A DNA stretch of 5,368 nt. It comes from an uncultured Eubacteriales bacterium (GTDB taxonomy: Bacteria; Bacillota; Clostridia; Oscillospirales; Oscillospiraceae). Each line of letters begins with the position of its first letter. Within the stretch, counting starts at the first letter, position 1. Of this stretch, positions 1-5,058 are shown one piece after another. Both the position numbers and the translations under genes were made by a program. The notes beneath the pieces were generated by a model. It was given only the letters and a program-made list of their open reading frames with translations. It made no database searches and was not told the origin of the DNA. The DNA is taken from positions 1 through 5,368 of the forward strand of contig OMQS01000097.1 of the NCBI GenBank assembly GCA_900313295.1, written 5' to 3'.

Positions 1-23
1 CCCTTAAACGCTCAAACGCCCGC

Positions 24-54
24 AAAAAATCCCCCCTCGCCGCAGCGAAGGGGG
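24..54 (-). terminator. Rho-independent terminator of the XRE regulator gene
   Basis: Read on the minus strand, a 10-bp stem (arms 45-54 and 31-40, one G-U wobble at 36/49) closes a 4-base loop and is followed by a run of six T (positions 29-24). It starts about 25 bases after the regulator's stop codon. The plus-strand side of the stem has no T run, so it acts in one direction only. Confidence 0.85.
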
Positions 55-79
55 AAGCAGAGCAAACTGTCGGCCGCTG

Positions 80-691
80 TCAATCGGCCGTGGACACATC
101 CGCATTGGTGTAGCCGGAGAGCTGGTTAAAAACGGACTGCTTGCCCTCCTCCACGGCGTGGTGCAGCATCTTCATGTCCGGCTGCACATTGCCCGGACAC
201 ACCAGCGCGCCGCACGCCTGATCCATCTCGTAGTTTTCCAGAATGGTGCGGGCGGCGGTGACGCGGGAGCGCAACGAGCAGTGGCAGTGCGCCGTGAACA
301 TCTGCAGCAGGGAGTACCAGGGGCTTCCGTGGCGGCCGGCCATGAGATACAGCAGCTCCCGCTTCTCCGGTGTGGTCATGTTTTTCACCAAAAACATCAG
401 CGCCTGCTCGATCTCCTCGTCGCCGTCCTCCGGCTTGATGCCGTCAAACAGCCACGGATACAGAAACGCCAGATAGTACGGCATGGGGTTGCTCCCCAGC
501 ACGCGGAACCACTCCGATCCCTCGTACAGATCCGGTGCGCTGACGCCCTTTTCCCAGTTCTGGATGGTCTTCTTGCTGACGCCCAGACCCGCCGCCATGA
601 ATTCCTGGGTCTTTCCGGCGTCGGAACGGGACAGGCTCCAGATCCTCGCAAAGCGCTTGTTTCTGTCAGATTTGGACTCTTTGTGCAGCAT
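80..691 (-). CDS. XRE-family helix-turn-helix transcriptional regulator
   Basis: Predicted cytoplasmic DNA-binding regulator of 203 residues; its targets are unknown. An XRE/Cro-type helix-turn-helix lies at about residues 10-55: TQEFMAAGLGVSKKTIQNWE (28-47) followed by KG-x3-PD is the classic recognition-helix pattern. Residues 56-203 form a mostly helical C-terminal part that I do not recognise. It contains an aromatic stretch (61-82), an acidic EDGDEEIE segment (88-95), and a His/Cys-rich section with H135-C136-H137-C138 and C160-x4-C165. The start at 691 is chosen because AGGTG lies 6 bases upstream and because a good promoter (745-773) overlaps the longer start at 757, which therefore could not be on the transcript. 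The gene stands alone, with its own promoter and terminator, and no obvious partner beside it. XRE class is confident; the role of the C-terminal part is unknown. Confidence 0.85.
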   Translation of the reverse strand: MLHKESKSDRNKRFARIWSLSRSDAGKTQEFMAAGLGVSKKTIQNWEKGVSAPDLYEGSEWFRVLGSNPMPYYLAFLYPWLFDGIKPEDGDEEIEQALMFLVKNMTTPEKRELLYLMAGRHGSPWYSLLQMFTAHCHCSLRSRVTAARTILENYEMDQACGALVCPGNVQPDMKMLHHAVEEGKQSVFNQLSGYTNADVSTAD

Positions 692-697
692 TTTTAT

Positions 698-702
698 CAC
701 CT
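698..702 (-). promoter_or_regulatory. Ribosome binding site fixing the regulator's start
   Basis: On the minus strand AGGTG sits 6 bases before the ATG at 691. The two in-frame upstream ATGs (733 and 757) have no Shine-Dalgarno sequence, so this site decides the shorter 203-residue product. Confidence 0.7.
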
Positions 703-744
703 GCTCATAGAAATTATTGGTGGCGTAAACCATATTACGAAAAC

Positions 745-773
745 AGTGTATCAGCATAAAAAGGGATTGTCAA
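745..773 (-). promoter_or_regulatory. SigA-type promoter of the XRE regulator
   Basis: Minus strand: perfect -35 TTGACA (773-768), 17-base spacer, -10 TACACT (750-745; 4 of 6 consensus bases). Transcription would start near 737-739, leaving a leader of about 45 bases before the ATG at 691. Confidence 0.75.
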
Positions 774-848
774 CAGCAAAAGGCAAAAAACTGGGCTAAA
801 TTTCACCCCATTGGATAAAATATGTGCCATTTCGGCTGTTTTTGCCGC

Positions 849-882
849 AAAAAAAGAGGAAGCATGGTTTTCATGCCTCCTC
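849..882 (-). terminator. Terminator overlapping the stop codon of the small membrane protein gene
   Basis: Minus strand: an 11-bp stem (arms 882-872 and 866-856, one G-U pair) with a 5-base loop, followed directly by seven T (855-849). The stop codon (873-871) lies at the loop boundary, so the last codons of the gene form the 5' arm of the hairpin. Compact but otherwise a standard intrinsic terminator. Confidence 0.88.
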
Positions 883-1011
883 AGCGGTATCTTCCGCAGC
901 TTCCTCAGCGGCCTCCTCCGTCTTTTTGCAGCAGCCGAAAAGGGCGTTTGCCGCCAGCAGCGCCGCGGCAAGAGCGGCCACGCAGCCGAGGATCCAAAAC
1001 AGCTTTTTCAT
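871..1011 (-). CDS. Small (46 aa) membrane protein or lipoprotein with acidic tail
   Basis: Family not recognised. The 46-residue product starts MKK, has one long hydrophobic segment (residues 4-26, Ala/Leu-rich), then C27-C28-K29-K30 and a strongly acidic, Ala/Glu-repetitive tail (31-46). ALFGC at residues 23-27 fits a loose lipobox, so it may be a lipoprotein cleaved before C27, leaving a 20-residue acidic peptide on the membrane. Alternatively it is an uncleaved single-span membrane protein, as the Lys pairs on both sides of the span make topology ambiguous. That it is a real gene is supported by an AGGAGGT ribosome binding site (1024-1018) 6 bases before the ATG, a near-consensus promoter, and a terminator starting at its last codons. 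Longer in-frame upstream starts lie before the promoter and are not used. It is divergent from the MgtC homologue at 1172. Confidence 0.78.
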   Translation of the reverse strand: MKKLFWILGCVAALAAALLAANALFGCCKKTEEAAEEAAEDTAEEA

Positions 1012-1042
1012 GATAGCACCTCCTGCATAGTATCGTGCCGAA

Positions 1043-1071
1043 AGTATACCACACCGCCCATACGGTGTAAA
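1043..1071 (-). promoter_or_regulatory. SigA-type promoter of the small membrane protein gene
   Basis: Minus strand: -35 TTTACA (1071-1066; 5 of 6), 17-base spacer, -10 TATACT (1048-1043; 5 of 6). It lies about 32 bases upstream of the ATG at 1011, just before a strong AGGAGGT ribosome binding site. An inverted repeat (1051-1068) fills the spacer and part of the -35. Confidence 0.82.
1051..1068. promoter_or_regulatory. Inverted repeat in promoter spacer, candidate operator
   Basis: ACACCG (1051-1056), 6 bases, CGGTGT (1063-1068): a perfect 6+6 dyad. It overlaps the -35 and spacer of the small-protein promoter, the place where a dimeric repressor would block RNA polymerase. The binding protein is unknown. 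An operator role is inferred from position and symmetry only. Confidence 0.4.
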
Positions 1072-1103
1072 GACATTTCTGCGCCGCGCCCGCCGATTTT
1101 CGG

Positions 1104-1132
1104 TTGCATTGCGCGTGGATCTGTGCCATACT
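1104..1132 (+). promoter_or_regulatory. Possible promoter of the mgtC-like gene
   Basis: A weak -35 TTGCAT (1104-1109), a 17-base spacer and -10 CATACT (1127-1132), preceded by TGC to give an extended -10 (TG at 1124-1125). The predicted leader to the ATG at 1172 is only about 30-35 bases, too short for a magnesium riboswitch or the long regulatory leader known from enterobacterial mgtC. Confidence 0.45.
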
Positions 1133-1171
1133 CTATGCAGCGGCCATTTTGCGAAAAAAGGAGGAACGACC

Positions 1172-1861
1172 ATGGGTCAATTCATTCAAATGCTGCAGGA
1201 CAACACCCTCCTGTCCGCCGTGATCCGGCTGCTCCTGTCCGCCGTGCTGGGCGGGCTGATCGGCACGGAGCGCGCCGCCAGAGGGCGGGCAGCGGGCATG
1301 CGCACCCACATTCTCGTGTGCATAGGCGCCGCCATGACGGCGCTGGTGGGGCTGTACGCCACGGATACGATGGGGCTTGACTCCGACCCCCTGCGTGTGA
1401 GCGCGCAGGTCATTTCCGGCATCGGCTTTTTGGGCGGCGGCATGATCCTCGTGCGGGGACGCACGCACATCACGGGTCTGACCACGGCGGCGGGACTGTG
1501 GACCACGGCGGCCATAGGTCTCGCCATGGGCATCGGATTTTACAGCGCGGCACTCATCGGCGCCGCTCTTGTGCTGGTGACGAACATCGTTCTGCCGCCT
1601 TTGGAGCAGAGCAGAAAGCTGACCCGCGACGTGCTCTATGCCGAGCTGGACGACGCGCAGGCGGTCAACGGATTTTTGGATCACAGCAAGGCCGCCTACG
1701 AGATCGAGGTCGTTCGGGTCGTAGCTGCGCGAAGCGGCCTGACGGGGCATGTCGGTCTTGAGCTGGAGGTGCCGGCGGACAGCCGCCGCAAAACCGAGGA
1801 GATCTGCACGGAGATCCGCGGTCTGCCCCATGTGGCCTTTGCCATGGAGCAGAGCTACTGA
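1172..1861 (+). CDS. MgtC/SapB family membrane protein
   Basis: A 229-residue inner-membrane protein of the MgtC/SapB family. Several members are linked to growth at low magnesium and, in Salmonella, to inhibition of the F-type ATP synthase; the role here is unproven. The family signatures are plain: GGLIGTER (27-34) leading to R39-x2-GMRTH (42-46), then QVISGIGFLGGGMI (79-92) and GLTTAAGLWTTAAIGLAMG (102-120). Hydrophobic stretches at about 13-31, 47-63, 78-94, 103-119 and 122-141 fit five membrane spans. Residues about 150-229 form a soluble tail, probably the ACT-like domain of longer family members, so it is a full-length, two-domain version. The start at 1172 has AAGGAGG (1158-1164) with 7-base spacing; the longer start at 1109 overlaps the likely promoter. 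It is a single-gene unit with a terminator at 1893-1917. Confidence 0.9.
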   Translation: MGQFIQMLQDNTLLSAVIRLLLSAVLGGLIGTERAARGRAAGMRTHILVCIGAAMTALVGLYATDTMGLDSDPLRVSAQVISGIGFLGGGMILVRGRTHITGLTTAAGLWTTAAIGLAMGIGFYSAALIGAALVLVTNIVLPPLEQSRKLTRDVLYAELDDAQAVNGFLDHSKAAYEIEVVRVVAARSGLTGHVGLELEVPADSRRKTEEICTEIRGLPHVAFAMEQSY

Positions 1862-1892
1862 CGCGGCATTTTTCCCCTTTTCCGCAAATCAC

Positions 1893-1917
1893 AGAGAGCC
1901 GCAAGGCTCTCTTTTTT
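1893..1917 (+). terminator. Rho-independent terminator of the mgtC-like gene
   Basis: Perfect 8-bp stem AGAGAGCC/GGCTCTCT (1893-1900 and 1905-1912) with a GCAA tetraloop and a T tract (1912-1917). It lies 31 bases after the stop codon and insulates sigK from the upstream gene. There is no T run in the other direction. Confidence 0.88.
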
Positions 1918-1921
1918 CGTT

Positions 1922-1949
1922 ATAGGGACTTCCCGTGGAGGCATAGGAT
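1922..1949 (+). promoter_or_regulatory. sigK: Possible SigE-type sporulation promoter of sigK
   Basis: ATA (1922-1924), 17 bases, CATAGGAT (1942-1949). This resembles the mother-cell SigE pattern of ATA in the -35 and CATACAAT in the -10, and sigK is transcribed by SigE in Bacillus subtilis. No SigA-like promoter is evident in the same gap. The match is short and imperfect, and the leader would be only about 20 bases, so it stays tentative. Confidence 0.35.
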
Positions 1950-1958
1950 GGCACAAAG

Positions 1959-1965
1959 AAAGGAG
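1959..1965 (+). promoter_or_regulatory. sigK: Ribosome binding site deciding the sigK start
   Basis: AAAGGAG ends only 2 bases before the ATG at 1968 but 8 bases before the in-frame ATG at 1974. The latter spacing is normal, so translation probably starts at 1974, giving a product two residues shorter than the longest reading. Confidence 0.65.
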
Positions 1966-1973
1966 CGATGCTT

Positions 1974-2669
1974 ATGCTGTCTGCGGCGCTTTTTTTGCTG
2001 GCCAACAGCCTTTTTCTGACCCTGCGGCTCACGGGGAACTCCGGCTCCTTCCCCAAGCCCCTCAGCGCTCGGGAGGAGCAGATGTATCTGGAGCGCAGCC
2101 TGGCCGGCGATCTGGAGGCGCGGAACATTCTGGTGGAGCACAACCTGCGTCTGGTGGCGCACATTATCAAAAAGTATTATACCCAGTCTGCCGAGCAGGA
2201 GGATCTCATATCCATCGGCACCATCGGTCTCATAAAGGCTGTGGACACCTTCCGCCCGGAGCGCAAGATACGCCTGGCCACCTACGCTTCCCGATGTGTT
2301 GAGAATGAGGTGCTCATGTACTTTCGCAGCCGCAAGAAGCTGCAGGGCGAGGTGTCCCTGTCCGACAGCATCGACGGCGATGACGCCGGCAACGCCCTGT
2401 GCCTGCTGGACGTGGTGGGCAGCGACGACACCATGCTCTCGGACATGGCGGACAGAGAGGAGCAGGTGCGCATCCGGCAGCTGGTGGACACCTGCCTGAC
2501 GGAGCGGGAGGCCGAGGTCATCCGCCGCCGCTACGGCCTGAGCGGCCACCTGCCCCAGACCCAGCGGCAGGTGGCCGTGGCCTTCGGCATCAGCCGCAGC
2601 TATGTATCCCGCATTGAAAAACGCGCCCTCGCCAAGCTGGAGGCCGCGCTTACAGGTGATTCGGAGTAA
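1974..2669 (+). CDS. sigK: Sporulation sigma factor SigK (pro-form)
   Basis: Late mother-cell RNA polymerase sigma factor that directs coat and cortex gene expression in endospore formers; 231 residues. Residues 1-24 are hydrophobic and match in length the pro-sequence that the membrane protease SpoIVFB removes from B. subtilis pro-SigK. FPKPLS (26-31) then aligns with the FPQPLS after it. Sigma region 2 covers about 50-118, with EHNLRLVAHI (55-64), EDLISIGTIGLIKA (76-89) and LATYASRCVENE (101-112). Region 4 includes TQRQVAVAFGISRSYVSRIE (196-215) as the -35-binding helix-turn-helix. EHNLRLVAHI and ISRSYVSRIEKRAL favour SigK over SigE, which typically has ERNLRLVVYI and ISQSYISRLEKR. The reading frame is continuous, so no skin-type prophage interrupts it, unlike B. 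subtilis 168 and many Clostridioides difficile strains. No clear terminator follows it. Confidence 0.9.
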   Translation: MLSAALFLLANSLFLTLRLTGNSGSFPKPLSAREEQMYLERSLAGDLEARNILVEHNLRLVAHIIKKYYTQSAEQEDLISIGTIGLIKAVDTFRPERKIRLATYASRCVENEVLMYFRSRKKLQGEVSLSDSIDGDDAGNALCLLDVVGSDDTMLSDMADREEQVRIRQLVDTCLTEREAEVIRRRYGLSGHLPQTQRQVAVAFGISRSYVSRIEKRALAKLEAALTGDSE

Positions 2670-2677
2670 GACATGAT

Positions 2678-2705
2678 AATTTATTATAGAGCTGATAAGT
2701 AAATT
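2678..2705. repeat. AT-only inverted repeat between sigK and the hydrogenase gene
   Basis: AATTTATTAT (2678-2687), a 7-base centre, and ATAAGTAAATT (2695-2705) pair over 10 positions with a single unpaired G (2699). It starts 9 bases after the sigK stop and ends 13 bases before the hydrogenase -35. No T tract follows, so it is a poor intrinsic terminator. It may instead be a regulator site for the hydrogenase promoter. It does not match the Rex, Fnr or Crp consensus as I know them. Confidence 0.45.
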
Positions 2706-2718
2706 TGCACGCACTCCC

Positions 2719-2747
2719 TTGCGCGAACCTGCCGACAATGGTATAAT
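2719..2747 (+). promoter_or_regulatory. Extended -10 promoter of the hydrogenase operon
   Basis: A perfect -10 TATAAT (2742-2747) preceded by TGG (extended -10), with a partial -35 TTGCGC (2719-2724) at 17-base spacing. Transcription would begin near 2754. This rules out the in-frame TTG at 2719 and ATG at 2746 as starts and supports the ATG at 2788. Confidence 0.8.
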
Positions 2748-2787
2748 GTTGAAGAACAATCACACGAAAGACGAGGAAAGTGCGCCC

Positions 2788-4329
2788 ATGAGAAACATAT
2801 ACTGCGGAATTGCGGACATTCGCAAGCGGGTTTTTGCAGAGGTGGCAAAGCTGGCCTACGAGGGCGGCGACTACCGCCGCATAGATAAGCTGCCCTATGA
2901 GATCCTGCCTGGCGAGGTGGGGAACGAACGGGATTCCATCTTCCTGGAGCGTGCCATCGTGGGGGAGCGCATCCGTCTGGCCATGGGCCACAGCATCCGC
3001 TCCGCTTCAGAGCAGGGTCTGCTGTCCGACGGCGTGGACAAAACGGCCATTCGGGAAAAGTATTATGAGCCGCCGCTGATCAACATCATCAAATATGCCT
3101 GCCACGCCTGCCCCGACACCCACTATGAGGTGACAAACGCCTGCCAGCACTGTCTGGCGCACCACTGCTCCAACTCCTGCCCCAAGGGAGCCATCAGCTT
3201 CCGCTATGGCCGCGCGGAGATCGACCAGAGCAAGTGCATCAAGTGCGGCAGATGCAAGGCCGCCTGCTCCTATCAGGCCATCATCCGCTTTGAGCGCCCC
3301 TGTCAGGAGGCCTGCGGCATGGATGCCATCGGCAAAGACGCCTACGGCCGGGCGGAGATCGACCAGAACAAATGCGTCAGCTGCGGCATGTGTCTGGTCA
3401 ACTGCCCCTTCGGCGCCATTGTGGATAAGGGGCAGCTGTTCCAGCTGATCCATTCCATCAAGAGCGGCGACAAGGTCATTGCCGTCATCGCCCCCGCCTT
3501 CTGGGGGCAGTTCGGCGAGCAGGTGACGCCCGGGCAGATCGTAACGGCCATGAAAATTCTGGGTTTCCAGTCCGTGGAGGAGGTCGCCATCGGCGCCGAC
3601 CTGTGCGCGGTGGAGGAGGCGGATGAGTTCATGCGCCATGTGCCCGAAAAGCAGCCCTACATGGCCACCTCCTGCTGTCCGGCGTGGTCGGTAATGGCCA
3701 AAAAGGAGTTCCCCGGCGCCGCCCCCTACATCTCCATGACCATGACCCCCATGGTGCTGACAGCCCGACTGCAAAAAAAGCGGCATCCGGACTGCAAGGT
3801 GGCCTTCATCGGCCCCTGCGCCGCCAAAAAGCTGGAGGCCAGCCGCCGCACAGTCCGCAGCGATGTGGATTTCGTGCTGACCTTTGAGGAGCTGCGCGGC
3901 ATGCTGGAGGCCAAAAATATCGACTTTGCCAACATCCCCGACACGCCGGCCAACTACGAAGCCTCCGCCCCCGGCGTTGGGTTTGCGGCCTCCGGCGGCG
4001 TGGCCAAGGCCGTGGAGGACGTAATCCACCGTCTGGATCCGGAGCGCGAGGTGAAAACCGTGTACGCGGAGGGTCTGCGGGAGTGCCGCAAAATGCTGCG
4101 CATTGCCCGCACAGGGAAATACGACGGCTATCTGCTGGAGGGCATGGCCTGCCCGGGCGGTTGCATCGCCGGCGCCGGCACCATCCAGCCGCCGGAAAAG
4201 TCCCGCCGCGTGCTGGAGCAGTACAAGGCCAGCGCCCCCAAATCCAACCCCCTGGAGTCGGACTACATGGAGGATCTGCACCTGCTCCACGACGGCGAAG
4301 AAGACTGGAGCCTTGTGGGCAGACACTGA
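2788..4329 (+). CDS. Monomeric [FeFe] hydrogenase with N-terminal ferredoxin clusters
   Basis: A 513-residue, probably cytosolic, iron hydrogenase that would interconvert protons plus reduced ferredoxin with H2. The H-cluster motifs are complete: TSCCPAW (294-300), GPCAAKKLE (342-350) and MACPGGC (453-459), giving cysteines 296/297, 344, 455 and 459. The N-terminal half carries 16 cysteines. These are C105-x2-C108; C119, C122, C127, C131; C150, C153, C156, C160; C172 and C176; and C196, C199, C202, C206, enough for up to four [4Fe-4S] clusters. No signal peptide, NuoG-like domain or NADH-binding domain is present. GPC in place of the usual MPC in motif 2, and IAPAFWGQF (234-242), suggest the group B type known from anaerobic Clostridia (from memory). 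A weak GAGGAAA (2773-2779) precedes the ATG. The TRIC-type channel gene follows by 10 bases. HydE, HydF and HydG maturases, which it would need, are not in the window. Confidence 0.92.
   Translation: MRNIYCGIADIRKRVFAEVAKLAYEGGDYRRIDKLPYEILPGEVGNERDSIFLERAIVGERIRLAMGHSIRSASEQGLLSDGVDKTAIREKYYEPPLINIIKYACHACPDTHYEVTNACQHCLAHHCSNSCPKGAISFRYGRAEIDQSKCIKCGRCKAACSYQAIIRFERPCQEACGMDAIGKDAYGRAEIDQNKCVSCGMCLVNCPFGAIVDKGQLFQLIHSIKSGDKVIAVIAPAFWGQFGEQVTPGQIVTAMKILGFQSVEEVAIGADLCAVEEADEFMRHVPEKQPYMATSCCPAWSVMAKKEFPGAAPYISMTMTPMVLTARLQKKRHPDCKVAFIGPCAAKKLEASRRTVRSDVDFVLTFEELRGMLEAKNIDFANIPDTPANYEASAPGVGFAASGGVAKAVEDVIHRLDPEREVKTVYAEGLRECRKMLRIARTGKYDGYLLEGMACPGGCIAGAGTIQPPEKSRRVLEQYKASAPKSNPLESDYMEDLHLLHDGEEDWSLVGRH
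3202..3414 (+). repeat. Internal duplication of the ferredoxin module in the hydrogenase
   Basis: Two copies of YGRAEIDQxKC-x2-CG-x-C-x3-C sit 46 codons apart (residues 140-160 and 186-206). At DNA level 16 bases are identical (3214-3229 and 3352-3367). The close match suggests a duplicated [4Fe-4S] binding module; I recall the same arrangement in related hydrogenases, so it is probably an old family trait. Confidence 0.65.
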
Positions 4330-4339
4330 GGAAAGCACA

Positions 4340-4978
4340 ATGAACGAATTGATTCTTTGCATGGAGCTGATCGGCACGGTGGCCTTCGCCGTGTCCGGCG
4401 CCATGACAGCGCTGCGGCGGCAGATGGATCTGCTGGGCGTGCTGATCCTAGGGCTTATCACCGCTGTGGGCGGCGGCATACTGCGGGATCTTCTGCTGGG
4501 CATCACGCCGCCGAAAATATTCGACGATCCGCTGACCGTGTGCGTGGCGCTGGCGGCCTCTGCAGTGGCCTTTCTGCCGCCGGTGTGCAGAACGCTGGCG
4601 CGGAGCACGCTGCTGTTTGACCGCATCCTGCTGGCGGCGGACTCCGTCGGTCTGGCCATTTTCACCGTGGTGGGCGAGCAGGCGGCCTTCGGCCATTTGC
4701 CGGAGGAAAACTGGTTCGCCGTGGCGCTTCTGGGCGCCATAACCGGCGTGGGCGGCGGCGTCCTGCGGGACACACTGGCCGGCAATGTGCCCTACATATT
4801 CCGCAAGCACATCTACGCTCTGGCGGCGCTGGCCGGCGCATTGGTGTGGCTGATCTGCCACCTGCTGCTGGACGACACAACGGCTCTGCTGCTGGGCAGC
4901 GCCGTGGTCATCGCCATCCGCCTGCTTGCTGCGCACTTCAGATGGAGCCTGCCAAAGGCAAGGATTCCGGAGGAATAA
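4340..4978 (+). CDS. TRIC/YicG-type (UPF0126) membrane channel protein
   Basis: A 212-residue integral membrane protein of the YicG/UPF0126 family, now grouped with prokaryotic TRIC trimeric cation channels. The substrate ion is not shown by the sequence; potassium-type monovalent cations are known for some homologues, and some YicG-like proteins are linked to glycine uptake. The family's internal repeat is clear: GLITAVGGGILRD (38-50) and GAITGVGGGVLRDTLAG (132-148) mark two three-helix halves. A seventh hydrophobic segment lies near the C-terminus (about 188-202). LELIG-like MELIGTVAFAVSGAMTAL (8-25) is the usual N-terminal helix. The start at 4340 has GAGGAAA (4328-4334), which overlaps the hydrogenase stop codon, with normal spacing; longer in-frame starts lie inside the hydrogenase gene. 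The 10-base gap and shared terminator point to co-transcription and probable translational coupling with the hydrogenase. Confidence 0.88.
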   Translation: MNELILCMELIGTVAFAVSGAMTALRRQMDLLGVLILGLITAVGGGILRDLLLGITPPKIFDDPLTVCVALAASAVAFLPPVCRTLARSTLLFDRILLAADSVGLAIFTVVGEQAAFGHLPEENWFAVALLGAITGVGGGVLRDTLAGNVPYIFRKHIYALAALAGALVWLICHLLLDDTTALLLGSAVVIAIRLLAAHFRWSLPKARIPEE

Positions 4979-5006
4979 AACCCTTCTTGTTCTCTTTCAA
5001 TAAAAG

Positions 5007-5041
5007 AAAAGAGATACCGCCGCAGCGGTATCTCTTTTTTT
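5007..5041. terminator. Bidirectional terminator between the TRIC gene and rplL
   Basis: Perfect 11-bp stem (5010-5020 and 5025-5035) with a CGCA loop. Plus strand: a T run (5035-5041) follows the stem. Minus strand: the A-rich left flank (5002-5010) becomes a T-rich tail broken by one C. It therefore probably ends both the hydrogenase-TRIC operon and the convergent rplL transcript. Confidence 0.9.
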
Positions 5042-5058
5042 GCGGATTGAGGGAGAAA

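Noticed and set aside
158..799. 213-codon plus-strand open frame opposite the XRE regulator
   Set aside because: It mirrors a gene with a clear helix-turn-helix, promoter, ribosome binding site and terminator; it has none of its own and runs through that promoter.
782..846. Distant inverted repeat GGCAAAAA (782-789) and TTTTTGCC (839-846)
   Set aside because: Short arms, 49 bases apart, in an A/T-tract-rich gap; likely chance, and the second arm overlaps the flank of a terminator.
1133..1171. Magnesium riboswitch or regulatory leader ahead of the mgtC-like gene
   Set aside because: The space between the likely transcription start and the ATG is only about 30-35 bases, too short for such a structure, and no hairpin is evident.
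811..1380. Long plus-strand open frame of 189 codons
   Set aside because: It lies opposite the small membrane protein gene and out of frame with the mgtC-like gene, has no ribosome binding site, and yields a low-complexity Arg/Ala-rich sequence typical of GC-rich shadow frames.
1920..2759. 279-codon minus-strand open frame opposite sigK
   Set aside because: It covers the whole of a clearly identified sigma factor gene and its flanking control regions and resembles no protein family I know.
3007..4785. 592-codon minus-strand open frame opposite the hydrogenase and TRIC genes
   Set aside because: It spans two well-identified plus-strand genes and the gap between them, and its sequence is Ala/Gly/His-rich with no recognisable domain. 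It is a shadow caused by high-GC third positions.
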